Shown: positions 52,514 to 62,760, numbered from the stretch's first letter. The stretch is 64,000 nt of DNA from Duganella sp. sic0402 (GCF_019219065.1 NZ_JAHUWK010000003.1:248001-312000); one strand, 5' to 3'. Notes: a model not told the origin generated them from the letters alone. A program made the numbers and translations.

Positions 52514-53386
52514 TCAGTACAGTTGTTCGACCTGGTAGCCGCGCCGCTTGAGCAGCTGCGGCAGCCCGTCATCCCCCACCAGATGCAGCAGGCCGACGCC
52601 GACAAAAGCCACTTGGTCCTGCTGCATGATGCGTTCGATGTTCGCGGCCATTTCCGGATTGCGCTTGCCCAGCAGCACGCGGTTCATGAAGCCGGCCGAG
52701 ATGCTGTCGCCGGTGGTGGCGTTGTGCCAGGCGGCCTGGATGCCGGTCTTGTCGGCGGCGCGCCAGGCTTCGATCAGCGCCTGCGATTTTTTCAGCGAGT
52801 CGCCGTCGTCCAGATCCGCCAGCTGTTCCAGCAGATATTGTTCCTGCTGCAGCGTGTCCAGGCTGTCGAACAGGCTGAGCTGATAATCCGCGCTTTCCAG
52901 CTCGCGCACCGTCTTGTCCTGCTTTTGCGCGGCGGCCAGCAGCGCGTATTCGACCGCCTGGCTGCGCTGGTAGCCGTTCTTGTCCAGTTCCGCGCCGACC
53001 AGCAGATTGGCGATCAGCCACGGCTTGTAGTGCTGCACCGAGGCCAGCGACATGCCAGCGCGCGCCAGCGCCTGCTCGGTTTTCCGCAAGGTGGCCGGCG
53101 ACAGATGATTCTGCACCGTGTCGCCATCGGGATAGCGGGCGTGGCGGACCAGCGCCTGCTGAAACGCCTTGTCCTCGCGGATATCCAGTTCAATCACCAG
53201 CGCCCTGGAGTCAAGCAGCGCGCGCGACGCCACCGCATCCAGCGGATACACGCCGTCGCGGCCGACATGAATGGTGCCGTACAGATAACTGGTCTTGCCC
53301 TCGTGCGTGACACGGTACAGCTGACCGGCGGCGAATACAGTCTGGCAGCAAGCCAGCATCAAGGCGAATAATATAGCGCGTGCCAT
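52514..53386 (-). CDS. TraB/GumN family protein, exported
   Basis: A 290-residue protein with a signal peptide (MARAILFALMLACCQTVFA). The TraB/GumN (ChaN-related) pattern is visible: TSYLYGTIHVGRDGVYPLD, ALVIELDI and a second QQDQVAFVGVGLLHLVGDDG with GLLHL near the C-terminus, corresponding to the GTxHxG and GAxHLxG motifs. Relatives are proposed metal-dependent proteases (for example Tiki-like) or haem-binding proteins. The start at 53386 gives the signal peptide. Confidence 0.88.
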   Translation of the reverse strand: MARAILFALMLACCQTVFAAGQLYRVTHEGKTSYLYGTIHVGRDGVYPLDAVASRALLDSRALVIELDIREDKAFQQALVRHARYPDGDTVQNHLSPATLRKTEQALARAGMSLASVQHYKPWLIANLLVGAELDKNGYQRSQAVEYALLAAAQKQDKTVRELESADYQLSLFDSLDTLQQEQYLLEQLADLDDGDSLKKSQALIEAWRAADKTGIQAAWHNATTGDSISAGFMNRVLLGKRNPEMAANIERIMQQDQVAFVGVGLLHLVGDDGLPQLLKRRGYQVEQLY

Positions 53387-53506
53387 CGAATTAATATTTA
53401 CATTGGAATAAAAGGAGAATAAGGCGAACACCTTATTGTTTCCAATGGTAAATCAAGAGCAAGCGCCGGAAAAACTATTTTTAAAAACCGTCGGCAAAAT
53501 AAAACA

Positions 53507-54268
53507 TTATCTGAGGCGAGTTTGATAATTACTGATTATTTTGCTCACACTTCCGTCCCTGAGTAACTGGCCGATTGCCTTATTGACCTCGGAAACGCTG
53601 ACCTGGCCCTTGGGAGACACTGCGCACTGCGCCTGATAATGTTTTATCACCAAAGGCGGATACAGCGATAGTTTCTCGCCAACTTTAATATAATAATCAA
53701 GCGTGCTTTGCTGGGTAATAGCATGATGCAAACGTCCGGCGGCGATTTTACGCAAATTGGCGGAAGATGAATGTCCATCATCGCGGATAAAACCCTGGCC
53801 CAAGGCCTTGTCCAATTCGGGATAGTAATAACCCAATATCGTGGCTATCGGCTGGCCGCTTAAATCCCGCAGCGCGTGGGGCTGAACGACCGAAGTATCG
53901 GTCACCAGCACTTCCGACACCGGGAAAAAGGCGCGCGTCCATTGAAACTCGCCTGGCAGCCAGGGCGGCAGGTACAGACAGATCAGGTCCGCCTGGCCGC
54001 TGTCCAGCGCCATCGTGATGCGCTTGCGCGGCAGCAGCAGGAAACGCGCTTCGCGGCCCAGCTTGCCGGCCAAAGCTTCACCCAGATCTTTATGAAAACC
54101 TTCGGCCAGATGTTCAGCGCGAAAGCCGGCCATCGGCATTTCCGTGCCGGTATCCACCGCGACCACCAGCGGCAGCGGCGCGGCGACAGCCGTTGTCAAC
54201 GCCGCCAGCAGCGCAATCAGGGCCTGGCCTGCACGCTTGGCCCAATCTGTGTATGCTTCTCTATCCAT
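53507..54268 (-). CDS. Orphan solute-binding protein (SBP_bac_3-like)
   Basis: A 253-residue periplasmic protein with a signal peptide (MDREAYTDWAKRAGQALIAL..., cleaved near AVAA). The fold elements FHKDLGEALAGKLGREARFL, LDSGQADLICLYLPPWLPGE and KAIGQLLRDGSVSKIISNYQ match family 3 solute-binding proteins, which bind amino acids or related solutes. No ABC permease or ATPase gene is near, so it may feed a distant transporter or a sensor. The 120 bp between it and the TraB gene hold nothing I recognise. Confidence 0.82.
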   Translation of the reverse strand: MDREAYTDWAKRAGQALIALLAALTTAVAAPLPLVVAVDTGTEMPMAGFRAEHLAEGFHKDLGEALAGKLGREARFLLLPRKRITMALDSGQADLICLYLPPWLPGEFQWTRAFFPVSEVLVTDTSVVQPHALRDLSGQPIATILGYYYPELDKALGQGFIRDDGHSSSANLRKIAAGRLHHAITQQSTLDYYIKVGEKLSLYPPLVIKHYQAQCAVSPKGQVSVSEVNKAIGQLLRDGSVSKIISNYQTRLR

Positions 54269-54329
54269 TTAGAAAGAATTATACCCATACCCTTTCAATG
54301 GGCTTGTGATGACCAGAGAGACTACACCC

Positions 54330-55337
54330 ATGATTCCATTTTCGATACTCGACCTGTCCCCGATAGCCGAAGGCAGCAATCCATCAGCCTCGTTCCGCAA
54401 CACGCTGGACCTGGCGCAGCACGGCGAGCGCTGGGGCTATAACCGCTACTGGCTGGCGGAACACCACGGCATGCCCGGTATCGCCAGCGCCGCCACGGCG
54501 GTGGTGATGGCGCATGTGGCCGGCGGCACCAGCACCATCCGCGTCGGCGCCGGCGGCATCATGCTGCCGAACCACTCGCCGCTGGTGATCGCCGAACAAT
54601 TCGGCACGCTGGAAGCACTGTTCCCCGGCCGTATCGACCTCGGTCTGGGCCGTGCGCCCGGCTCCGACCAGACCACCGCGCGCGCGCTGCGCCGCAACCT
54701 GGACAGCGACGCCGACGCCTTCCCGCAAGATGTGCTGGAGCTGCAAGACTATCTGTCCGACAATCCGCGCCAGCGCGTGCTGGCGGTGCCCGGCAAAGGC
54801 GCCAAGGTGCCGATGTGGATACTTGGCTCCAGCACCTTCGGCGCGCAGCTGGCCGCGCACCTCGGGCTGCCGTTCGCGTTTGCCTCGCACTTTGCGCCGC
54901 AGATGATGCAGCAGGCGCTGGCACTGTACCGCGCCAACTTCCAGCCATCGGCGCAACTGGCCAAGCCCTACGTCATGCTCGGCTTCAATGTGTTCGCTGC
55001 CGACACCGACGAAGAAGCGCACTTCCGCGCCACCTCGATGCAGCAGGCCTTCGTCAACCTGCGCACCGGCCGGCCGTCGCAGCTGCCGCCGCCGAAAGCC
55101 GGCTACCTCGACACGCTCGGCCTGCCCGAGCGCGCGATGCTGGACTCGGTGCTGTCCTGCACCGCGATCGGCGCGGCGGCCACCGTCAGCAGCCAGATCC
55201 AGGACTTCATCGCCCGCACCGGCGCCGACGAGCTGATGATCACCTCGCAGATCTTCGAGCATGCGCAGCGCCTGCGCTCCTACGAAATCACCGCCGAAGT
55301 GCGCCAGTCGCTGGCGCGCGCGCAGGCGGGGCTGTAA
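54330..55337 (+). CDS. LLM-class flavin-dependent oxidoreductase
   Basis: A 335-residue bacterial-luciferase-like protein: [54 protein letters not shown] and [14 protein letters not shown] are typical of the YhbW/MsnO8 group. It should use FMNH2 and oxygen on an organic substrate. The start at 54330 is preceded by GAGAG; an ATG at 54309 is possible. The MFS gene follows 4 bp later, so both are probably one operon. Confidence 0.9.
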   Translation: MIPFSILDLSPIAEGSNPSASFRNTLDLAQHGERWGYNRYWLAEHHGMPGIASAATAVVMAHVAGGTSTIRVGAGGIMLPNHSPLVIAEQFGTLEALFPGRIDLGLGRAPGSDQTTARALRRNLDSDADAFPQDVLELQDYLSDNPRQRVLAVPGKGAKVPMWILGSSTFGAQLAAHLGLPFAFASHFAPQMMQQALALYRANFQPSAQLAKPYVMLGFNVFAADTDEEAHFRATSMQQAFVNLRTGRPSQLPPPKAGYLDTLGLPERAMLDSVLSCTAIGAAATVSSQIQDFIARTGADELMITSQIFEHAQRLRSYEITAEVRQSLARAQAGL

Positions 55338-55340
55338 CAG

Positions 55341-56519
55341 GTGCGCCAGTCTACTGCCCCGCACGACCTGTCGCCCGGCATGGTCTGGCTGTTCGCGATC
55401 GCGACCGGCCTGATCGTCGCCAACCTGTACTACGCGCAAACGCTGATCGGCCCGATCAGCCGCGCCACCGGGCTTGATCCCGGCGCGGCCGGGCTGATCG
55501 TCACGCTGACGCAGATCGGCTACTGCCTGGGCCTGATGTTCATCGTGCCGCTGGGCGACCTGCTGGAAAATCGCCGGCTGATTGTCGGCGCGCTGATGGT
55601 GACGGCGCTGGCCTTGCTGGCGGCGTCGGTGACCAGCAGTGCTAAATTGTTCCTGTTCGCCTCGCTATGCATTGGCCTGGGATCGGTGGCGGCGCAGATC
55701 GTGGTGCCATTCGCGGCCCACCTGTCGAATCCCGAAACGCGCGGCAAGACCGTCGGCAAAGTCATGAGCGGCCTGCTGATGGGCATCATGCTGGCGCGGC
55801 CGGTGGCCAGCCTGGTGGCGGATGCGCTGAGCTGGCACGCCATCTTCGTGCTGTCCGCGCTGGCCACCGCGGCACTGGCCTTGCTGCTGCGCGCCAAGCT
55901 GCCGCAGCGCCAGCCGGCGGGCGGCATGCACTACTTCGCGTTATTGGGATCGATGTGGCGGCTGTTGAAAACCACGCCGGTGCTGCGCCGCCGGGCGGCC
56001 TACCAGGCGTGCATGTTCGGCGCCTTCAGCCTGTTCTGGACTTGTGTATCGCTGGAGCTGACGGGACCGCATTTCCAGATCAGCCAGACCGGCGTGGCGA
56101 TCTTCGCGCTGGTAGGGGTGGCGGGCGCGATTGCCTCGCCCATCGCCGGCCATCGCGCCGACCAGGGCAAGAGCCGCTCCACCACCTTGATCGCGCTGCT
56201 GCTGGGCGCGCTGGCGTTTGCACTGCCCCTGCTGATCCACGGCGACCGCTTGGTCGAGTTGGGCGCGCTGGTGCTGGCCTCGGTCATCCTCGACATGGGC
56301 GTCTCGGCCAACCTGGTCACCGGCCAGCGCGCCATCTTCTCCCTGCCGCCGGAAATCCGCAGCCGCCTGAACGGCCTCTACATGGCGCTATTCTTCATGG
56401 GCGGCGCGATCGGCTCATCGCTAGGCGGCTGGATGTTCGCCGCCCACGGCTGGACCGGCGTCCTGTGGACCGGCCTGTGCTTCCCGCTGATCGCACTCGC
56501 CGTCTTCGCCACCGAATAA
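55341..56519 (+). CDS. MFS transporter
   Basis: A 392-residue major facilitator with a GTG start and 12 hydrophobic segments; the loop motif is FIVPLGDLLENRRLIVGALM. It has the YgaY-like first helix (MVWLFAIATGLIVANLYYAQ). Substrate unknown, perhaps an efflux of the luciferase-like enzyme's substrate or product. It ends just before the palindrome that separates it from the M28 gene. Confidence 0.85.
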   Translation: MRQSTAPHDLSPGMVWLFAIATGLIVANLYYAQTLIGPISRATGLDPGAAGLIVTLTQIGYCLGLMFIVPLGDLLENRRLIVGALMVTALALLAASVTSSAKLFLFASLCIGLGSVAAQIVVPFAAHLSNPETRGKTVGKVMSGLLMGIMLARPVASLVADALSWHAIFVLSALATAALALLLRAKLPQRQPAGGMHYFALLGSMWRLLKTTPVLRRRAAYQACMFGAFSLFWTCVSLELTGPHFQISQTGVAIFALVGVAGAIASPIAGHRADQGKSRSTTLIALLLGALAFALPLLIHGDRLVELGALVLASVILDMGVSANLVTGQRAIFSLPPEIRSRLNGLYMALFFMGGAIGSSLGGWMFAAHGWTGVLWTGLCFPLIALAVFATE

Positions 56520-56521
56520 AA

Positions 56522-56538
56522 CCGGGGTCAGACCCCGG
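56522..56538. repeat. Perfect 17-bp palindrome between convergent stops
   Basis: CCGGGGTC-A-GACCCCGG is a perfect inverted repeat. It fills most of the 22-bp space between the MFS stop (56519) and the M28 stop (56542). It shares its GGGGTCAG core with the hairpin at 18098-18157. It may act as a bidirectional terminator or a REP-type element. Confidence 0.7.
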
Positions 56539-56541
56539 AAT

Positions 56542-58170
56542 TTAGTTGCGGGGGACGGCGAAGGCGTCGCCGGCTTTCCACTCCGGCAGCTTGGCGCCGT
56601 TGGCGATCAGGCGGCCCAGGTTGAGCGTGTATTGCGCCGTCTGCACCATGCCCGACAGGTCCCAGCCCGGATCATATTCGTCGCTGGCCTGGTGGTAGCG
56701 CTTGCCGTAGGCTTCAGCCTTGGCTTTTGCACCCGCCGGGTCTTTGATGTAGTCGCGGCCCGAGGAGATCGAAAACGCCGGCACGCCTTTCTTGGCGAAG
56801 CTGAAGTGGTCGCTGCGGAAGTAGCCACCGGCCAGATCCGGCTTGGCCGGCGCGATCTGCATGCCCATCGCTTTGGCCGCCGTCTCGGCCAGCTTACCCA
56901 GCTCGGTGCGCTCGCTGCCTTGCGTGCCAATGTCGCGCGTGACGCCGACGAAGTTCAGGCTGTCCAGGTTCAGGTTGGCGGCAGTTTTGGCCAGCGGCCA
57001 CAGCGGCGACGAAGCGTACGCGCTACTGCCCAGCAAGCCCTGCTCTTCCGCAGCGACCCACAGGAACATCTGGCTGCGCCTGGCCGGCACACGCCGCGCT
57101 TCGGCCGCCATTGCCAGCAAGGCCGCGCTGCCGGAGGCGTTGTCCACCGCGCCGTTGAAGATGGTATCGCCGCTATCCCCCTGCTTGCCCAAGTGGTCCC
57201 AATGCGCGCTGTAGATGACCACTTCGTCTTTCAGTTTCGGATCGGTGCCCGGCACCACGGCGGCGACGTTGAATTGCTCCACCTTGCGCACTGCCGCCTT
57301 CATTTCACCAGTCATCGTTGCCGACAGGGCCAGCGGCTTGAAGTCTTTCTTCTCGGCCGCCGCACGCAGCGCATCCAGGTCCTGGCCGGCAGCACTGAAC
57401 AGCGCGCGCGCCGTGTCTTCCGTCACCCAGCCTTGCAGCGCCGTGCCCAGCGTGCCGGCGGCCAGCTGGAAGCGCTCGACGCCCGACCAGCTGTTCTGGA
57501 TCACGCTCCAGCCGTACGATGCGGTCGGCGTGGTGTGGATCAACAATACGCCCGCTGCGCCCTGACGCTGCGCTTCTTCAAACTTGTAGCTCCAGCGGCC
57601 GTAGTAGGTCAGGCCCTTGCCGTTGAAGCGGTTTGGTTCTTCTGCCGTCGGCTGCGGGTCGTTGACCATCATGACCAGGATCTTGCCTTTCAGGCCGGCG
57701 CCCTTGAAATCGTTCCACTGTTCATCCGGCGCGGTAATGCCGTAGCCGACGAACACCAGCTGCGCATTCAGGCTGTGCGCGGCGGCCGCGTCGCCTGGCG
57801 CATATACCCAGTCTTTGCCGAAGGCGATGTCCAGCGGCTTGCCGCCCGCTTCCAGTTTCAGCGTGCTTTCGGCCGGCAACGTCTTCACACCGGCGATCAG
57901 CACCGGCTGGCGGAAGCTGTCGCCATTGCCGGGCTTCAGGCCCAGCGCCATGGCTTGCGATTCAAGATAGGCAACGGTCAGGTCGCCGCCCCGCTGGCCG
58001 GTGCCGCGGCCTTCCAGCAGATCGCTGGAGAGGAATTGCAAATGGGCGCGCAGCGGCGCTTCCTGCACGACGGCGGTCTTGCCAGCATCTGCGTGGGCCG
58101 GGAAAGCCAGCGCCAGGCTCATGGCCAGCGCGGAGGCTACAAAGGATGTCTTCATTGTTTTGATGTCCAT
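56542..58170 (-). CDS. M28 family metallopeptidase with PA domain, secreted
   Basis: A 542-residue exported zinc aminopeptidase. The signal peptide (MKTSFVASALAMSLALAFPA) may start at the ATG at 58170 or 58155. A PA insert lies at residues about 110-270. The catalytic core has YSAHWDHLG (His, Asp), NGAVDNASGSAALL (Asp), WVAAEEQGLLGS (Glu-Glu) and FRSDHFSF (His), complete for co-catalytic zinc. It would release N-terminal residues from peptides outside the cell or in the periplasm. Confidence 0.93.
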   Translation of the reverse strand: MDIKTMKTSFVASALAMSLALAFPAHADAGKTAVVQEAPLRAHLQFLSSDLLEGRGTGQRGGDLTVAYLESQAMALGLKPGNGDSFRQPVLIAGVKTLPAESTLKLEAGGKPLDIAFGKDWVYAPGDAAAAHSLNAQLVFVGYGITAPDEQWNDFKGAGLKGKILVMMVNDPQPTAEEPNRFNGKGLTYYGRWSYKFEEAQRQGAAGVLLIHTTPTASYGWSVIQNSWSGVERFQLAAGTLGTALQGWVTEDTARALFSAAGQDLDALRAAAEKKDFKPLALSATMTGEMKAAVRKVEQFNVAAVVPGTDPKLKDEVVIYSAHWDHLGKQGDSGDTIFNGAVDNASGSAALLAMAAEARRVPARRSQMFLWVAAEEQGLLGSSAYASSPLWPLAKTAANLNLDSLNFVGVTRDIGTQGSERTELGKLAETAAKAMGMQIAPAKPDLAGGYFRSDHFSFAKKGVPAFSISSGRDYIKDPAGAKAKAEAYGKRYHQASDEYDPGWDLSGMVQTAQYTLNLGRLIANGAKLPEWKAGDAFAVPRN

Positions 58171-58265
58171 TCGTCAGTGGTCGGTGCGGTTTTTCCGCGC
58201 GCACATTGTATGCGATTTGACCTGCCGCCCAGCCATCCACCGTGAGGCCGCGTTAAAATAACGGC

Positions 58266-59177
58266 ATGACTGCACGTACTCCCTACATTGGCCGCTTCGC
58301 GCCCTCGCCTACCGGCCCCTTGCACTTCGGCTCGCTGGTGGCCGCCATGGCCAGTTATCTCGACGCCAAGGCGCATCATGGACAGTGGCTGCTGCGTATC
58401 GAAGATGTTGATGGCGCCCGCAACGTCGATGGCGCAGCCGAACATATCCTGGCCTCGATCCAGCGCTGCGGCATGCATTGGGATGGCGACGTGACCTGGC
58501 AAACCCGGCGCTACCCGCTCTACCAGCAGGCGCTGGAACAGCTGGGCGAGCTGGTCTATCCCTGCGGCTGCACCCGCCGCGAGATCGCCGATTCGCAAGT
58601 CAAGCTGAGCGGCCGCCAGCTGCTGAACCTGGTCTATCCGGGCACCTGCCGCCATGGCCTGGCGCCGGGCAAGGTGGAGCGCGCGCTGCGCCTCAAGGTG
58701 CCGCAACAGCCGCACTGCGTGCTGTCCTTCGAGGACCGCTGGGCCGGCCACTACAGCCAGGACCTGACCGATGAGGTTGGCGATTTCATCATCCGCCGCG
58801 CCGACGGCTACTGGGCCTATCAACTGGCGGTGGTAGTGGACGACGGCGCGCAGCACATCACCGACATCGTGCGCGGCGCCGACCTGCTCGATTCGACGCC
58901 GCGCCAGCTGTACCTGCAACAAGTGCTGGGCCTGCCGCAGCCGACCTATCTGCATGTGCCGGTGGTGGTCAACGAGGCCGGCGACAAGATGTCCAAGCAA
59001 ACCGGCGCGCAAGCCTTCGACACCGGTGCCGATCCGCAAATCCTGCTGCGCGAGGCGATGCTGCCGGCCGCCCGCTTCCTGGGACTGGATATACAAGCGG
59101 AAACGATCGATGCTTTCTGGCGCGCGGCCACGCCTGCCTGGGCGCAACGCCTGCAAGCCCTGCCGCGACAGCGGTAA
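58266..59177 (+). CDS. gluQRS: Glutamyl-Q tRNA(Asp) synthetase
   Basis: A 303-residue GluRS paralogue without an anticodon-binding domain. The HIGH-type motif is GRFAPSPTGPLHFGSLVAAM, the zinc site is YPCGCTRREI plus YPGTCRHG, and the KMSKS-type motif is DKMSKQTGA. It loads glutamate on queuosine-34 of tRNA(Asp). Length and motifs are as expected. Confidence 0.95.
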   Translation: MTARTPYIGRFAPSPTGPLHFGSLVAAMASYLDAKAHHGQWLLRIEDVDGARNVDGAAEHILASIQRCGMHWDGDVTWQTRRYPLYQQALEQLGELVYPCGCTRREIADSQVKLSGRQLLNLVYPGTCRHGLAPGKVERALRLKVPQQPHCVLSFEDRWAGHYSQDLTDEVGDFIIRRADGYWAYQLAVVVDDGAQHITDIVRGADLLDSTPRQLYLQQVLGLPQPTYLHVPVVVNEAGDKMSKQTGAQAFDTGADPQILLREAMLPAARFLGLDIQAETIDAFWRAATPAWAQRLQALPRQR

Positions 59178-59219
59178 AGCCGTGCGCCGCGCACGCCCAC
59201 ATTTGCCTACACTGACGAG

Positions 59220-60713
59220 ATGGAAGTCGAACTCAAACTCTTGCTATCGCCGCAATACAACGAACAGCTGCTGCAACATCCGCTGCTCGGCGATCCTGCG
59301 CATACCCAGCAGCTGACCGCGCGCTATTTCGATACGCCCGACCTGCATCTGCTGCACCACGGCGCCGGCTTGCGCGTGCGCAAGGTCGATGGCGTATGGA
59401 TACAGACGATGAAAGCCGGCGGCAGCGTACAAAGCGGCCTGCACAGCCGCAACGAGTGGGAAGGCCAGGTCGACCGCGCGTGGCCGCGCCTGGGCAAGCT
59501 GCGCAAGCTGATTGGCGACGACGCACACTGGCTGGCGATCCTGAATACGCCCAAGCTGAAGCAGCGGCTGGAGCCACTGTTTGTGGTGGATGTGCAGCGC
59601 CACTTGTGGCAAATCGAAAGCGGCGGCAACCTGATCGAAGTCGCGCTGGATGTCGGCCACATTGAGCGCCACGGCCATCAGGTCGCGGTCAATGAAGTCG
59701 AGCTGGAACTCAAGGAAGGCGACCCGGCCGGCCTGTACGCCTTCGCGCTGCAATTGCTGGACGAGATCCCGCTGCGCATCAGCAATATCAACAAGGCGCA
59801 GCGCGGCTATATGCTGGTGCGCGAAACCGGCCACGCGCCGTTCCGCACCCAGGCGCTGCAACTGGACAGCGACGCCAGCCTGAGCGAAGCCCTGCCCGCC
59901 GTGCTGGGCAACTGCCTGGAACATATCCAGCGCAACGAGGTCGCAGTGGTGGAAGGCCATGATACGGAAACCCTGCACCAGATGCGCGTCGGCGTGCGCC
60001 GCCTGCGCTCGGCCTTGAAGCTGTTTGAGCCGGTCGCCCCTTGCCCGCCGGCCTTGCAGGAAGATGTCAGCTGGCTGGGCGAACAGCTGGGCGCCGCGCG
60101 CGACTGGGACGTGCTGCTATCGGCCACGCTGCCGCGCGTGCACGCCGCGCCGGGCGGCAATGGGATGATGGAGCTGCAAGCGCTGGCGCTGGAACAGGCA
60201 CATGCCATGCGCAATCAGGCGGCGCAAGCCGTCCTGTCGCCGCGCTACACCAGATTGATGCTGGCCCTGGGTTCATGGATGCTGCAAACAGCGCCGCTGC
60301 TGAATGGCTCGGCGGCGCAGTTCTCGCGCGAGATTTTGCAGCGGCTGCACAAGTCGCTGCTCAAGCGCGCCGACCGCATGAGTGAAGACGATACTGCCAG
60401 CGCACACCGCACCCGCATCGCCGCCAAGCGCGGCCGCTACGCACTGGAATTCTTCCATGCGCTGTATCGCACCAAGGGCACGCGCGCGTATCTGAAAACA
60501 CTGTCTGCGGTGCAGGAGGAACTGGGCCAGCATAACGATCTGGCGGTGGCCGACCGGCTGCTGCAAGAGCTGGTGCAGCGGCATCCGCAGGCTGCCGGCG
60601 CGATCCAGTTCACGCGCGGCTATCTGCTTGCGCAACAGGCGACGCAGCCTGCCGACCTGGATGTGATCCGCAGCCGCCTGCACGCCTTGGCGCTGCCACG
60701 CGCCCGGAATTAA
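59220..60713 (+). CDS. CYTH-CHAD domain protein
   Basis: A 497-residue protein. The N-terminal CYTH domain opens with the EVELK triphosphate-tunnel motif (ExExK at residues 2-6), and a C-terminal CHAD domain starts near TLHQMRVGVRRLRSALKLF and includes HRTRIAAKRGRYALEFFHAL. Such fusions bind inorganic polyphosphate or hydrolyse triphosphate; CHAD domains associate with polyphosphate granules. The pair of domains is intact. Confidence 0.92.
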   Translation: MEVELKLLLSPQYNEQLLQHPLLGDPAHTQQLTARYFDTPDLHLLHHGAGLRVRKVDGVWIQTMKAGGSVQSGLHSRNEWEGQVDRAWPRLGKLRKLIGDDAHWLAILNTPKLKQRLEPLFVVDVQRHLWQIESGGNLIEVALDVGHIERHGHQVAVNEVELELKEGDPAGLYAFALQLLDEIPLRISNINKAQRGYMLVRETGHAPFRTQALQLDSDASLSEALPAVLGNCLEHIQRNEVAVVEGHDTETLHQMRVGVRRLRSALKLFEPVAPCPPALQEDVSWLGEQLGAARDWDVLLSATLPRVHAAPGGNGMMELQALALEQAHAMRNQAAQAVLSPRYTRLMLALGSWMLQTAPLLNGSAAQFSREILQRLHKSLLKRADRMSEDDTASAHRTRIAAKRGRYALEFFHALYRTKGTRAYLKTLSAVQEELGQHNDLAVADRLLQELVQRHPQAAGAIQFTRGYLLAQQATQPADLDVIRSRLHALALPRARN

Positions 60714-61102
60714 GGACGCGCCATCTTGTTGGTGACGGTCCAGCTCAAGGCGCCGGCGCATTTGGCCTGCTGAATTGCCGTCAGCGCATCGTCCGCCTCG
60801 GTGCTGGCCTGCGCATAGTTCTTGTGACCCGCGATCTTGAAGTGCAGCGCCGGCGACGCCGAGGTCGCGGTCTTGGACAGCGTGGGCGCAAAGCCGCGCT
60901 CCGCCAGGATCTTCCGGCATGGCTCCATGCCCTTCAGTTCATCGCCGGTCAGCTCGATATTGAACACCCAGCTCTCCACATAGCCGCGCGCGGCACGATC
61001 CGGCTCCGGCAGCATCAGGTTGGACGGCAAGGTGGTATTGGCCGCGCCAGCGACGGCGGCCAGCAAGGCAGCGCTGAAAGCCAGCGCGAGACGACGAAAC
61101 AT
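60710..61102 (-). CDS. Small exported hypothetical protein
   Basis: A 130-residue protein with a signal peptide (MFRRLALAFSAALLAAVAGA). The mature part includes two cysteines (MEPCRKILAE, QAKCAGALSW), perhaps a disulphide. I do not recognise the family. It overlaps the CYTH-CHAD stop by 4 bp, convergent. Confidence 0.6.
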   Translation of the reverse strand: MFRRLALAFSAALLAAVAGAANTTLPSNLMLPEPDRAARGYVESWVFNIELTGDELKGMEPCRKILAERGFAPTLSKTATSASPALHFKIAGHKNYAQASTEADDALTAIQQAKCAGALSWTVTNKMARP

Positions 61103-61137
61103 GGGTATTCCTTCACATCCGGTAAAGCGCTATGGTA

Positions 61138-61734
61138 TCAGGCCAGCAGCGGATACAGGGTGGCCACCAGCGCGAGCGCCATCACCACGTTGAAGATGCG
61201 CACCGAGCGCGGGTCCTGCAATACGCTGCGCATGGCCACGCCAAACACCGCCCAGGCGCCAACGCAGAAGATGCCGATCACCCAGAACACGCCCGACAGC
61301 AGCAGCACGTCGGCCACATTGAAGCCCTGCGGCAGATAGGTGGTCAGCGCGCTCAGGCCCATCACCCACGCCTTCGGATTGATCCACTGAAAAGCCGCCG
61401 CACCCCAGAAGCCCATCGGCCTGGACAACGCCGCCTGTTCGCTGCTCATCGGCGCCGCGTGCGCCAGTTTCCAGGCCAGCCACAGCAGGTAGATGGCGCC
61501 TGCGTACTTGAGGATGCTCTGCAATACCGGAACCTGCTCGAACACCGCATGCAATCCCAGTCCCGTTGCAAAAATCATGAAGGCGAAGCCGCAGCAGATG
61601 CCCAGCAAATGCGGCACCGAACGCTTGAAGCCGTAATTCAGCCCCGAGGCAAGCATCATGGTGTTGTTGGGGCCGGGTGTGATGGAACTGACGGCGGCAA
61701 AGCCACACAGCGGCAGCAGCATTTCGGGCGACAT
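61138..61734 (-). CDS. LysE family translocator
   Basis: A 198-residue LysE/RhtB exporter: the N-terminal FAAVSSITPGPNNTMMLASG (TPGPNN motif), AFQWINPKAWVMGLSALTTY (the family's NPKA segment) and about six helices. The start at 61734 is set by the family start. It is separate from the LysE protein at 44797 and only distantly similar in sequence style. Confidence 0.9.
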   Translation of the reverse strand: MSPEMLLPLCGFAAVSSITPGPNNTMMLASGLNYGFKRSVPHLLGICCGFAFMIFATGLGLHAVFEQVPVLQSILKYAGAIYLLWLAWKLAHAAPMSSEQAALSRPMGFWGAAAFQWINPKAWVMGLSALTTYLPQGFNVADVLLLSGVFWVIGIFCVGAWAVFGVAMRSVLQDPRSVRIFNVVMALALVATLYPLLA

Positions 61735-61836
61735 GGCGGGTATCCGTTTGATAAGTGTGATTGCATTGTACGGGAAAGTGTACAGGCAGCAACCAGTACA
61801 CTTACGCAAACAGTTGCCACTACTGTATAGGTAGCT

Positions 61837-62760
61837 TTACCGGTACGAACTTTCCAGCTCGCGCCGCACCAGCTCCTGGCCATTCTCAATGACGAAGTCC
61901 TGGAACGACGCGGCCACCTTGGGGATGGCCTGGTCGGTCAGGTGCATGATCTGCCAGTCGGCTTCCACCGCGTGTTTCAGCGGCAGGATGGCCAGCAGGC
62001 CGGCCTTGAACTCCAGCGCGCAGGCGTGCTCCGACAGAAAGCCCACGCCCAGGCCAGCCGATACCATGCGCTTGATTGCCTCGTTACTGGATACCTCCGA
62101 GCCGAATTCCGCCGCATGCCCCTCCTCGCGCAGCAGCTTTTCAATGGCGGTGCGCGTGCCCGAGCCGCGTTCGCGCACCAGCAGGTTGGCCGCCATCACA
62201 TCGTTGAGCGTGACTTTTTTCTTCTTCATCAGTGGATGCTTGGGACTGGCGACGAACGCCATCGGATGCCGCGCGAAGCGGGCCGCGTTGGTGCGCAACT
62301 CGCGCGGCGGCGTGCCCATGATGGCCAGTTCGATCTCATGCCGCGCCAGCATATTGATGATCTCCGTGCGATTGCCCACTTGCAGCTTGAGCCGCACGTC
62401 CGGCCGCTTCAGCGTGAACGGCACCAGCAGCGGCGGCAGCAAGTGCTCCGCCGTGGTCACCGCACCGATGCGCAGCGTACCGGAGGTGACGCCCTGCAGC
62501 GCCGCCAGTTCATCGGTGGCCTGCTCCCACAGCCGCAGGATGCGTTCGGAGAATTCGGCCATCACCTCTCCCGCCGCCGTCAGCTGGATATTGCGGCCCG
62601 CCTTGCGCGTCAAGGCGATGCCAGTAATCTCTTCGAGCGTGCGGATTTGCAGCGACACCGCTGGCTGCGTCAGGTGCATGGCGTCCGCCGCGCGCGAAAT
62701 GCTCTCGTGACGCGCGACTAGGACCAGCGATTGCAATTGGCGAAAACTGGTGTGATACAT
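61837..62760 (-). CDS. LysR family regulator (CbbR-like)
   Basis: A 307-residue LysR protein: HTH MYHTSFRQLQSLVLVARHES with AADAMHLTQPAVSLQIRTLE, and an effector domain (LRIGAVTTAEHLLPPLLVPF) like CbbR/YeiE. The 96 bp between it and the divergent HAD-like gene are AT-rich (AATAATCCTTATTAATTATC), with likely T-N11-A binding sites. It probably controls that gene and itself. Confidence 0.9.
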   Translation of the reverse strand: MYHTSFRQLQSLVLVARHESISRAADAMHLTQPAVSLQIRTLEEITGIALTRKAGRNIQLTAAGEVMAEFSERILRLWEQATDELAALQGVTSGTLRIGAVTTAEHLLPPLLVPFTLKRPDVRLKLQVGNRTEIINMLARHEIELAIMGTPPRELRTNAARFARHPMAFVASPKHPLMKKKKVTLNDVMAANLLVRERGSGTRTAIEKLLREEGHAAEFGSEVSSNEAIKRMVSAGLGVGFLSEHACALEFKAGLLAILPLKHAVEADWQIMHLTDQAIPKVAASFQDFVIENGQELVRRELESSYR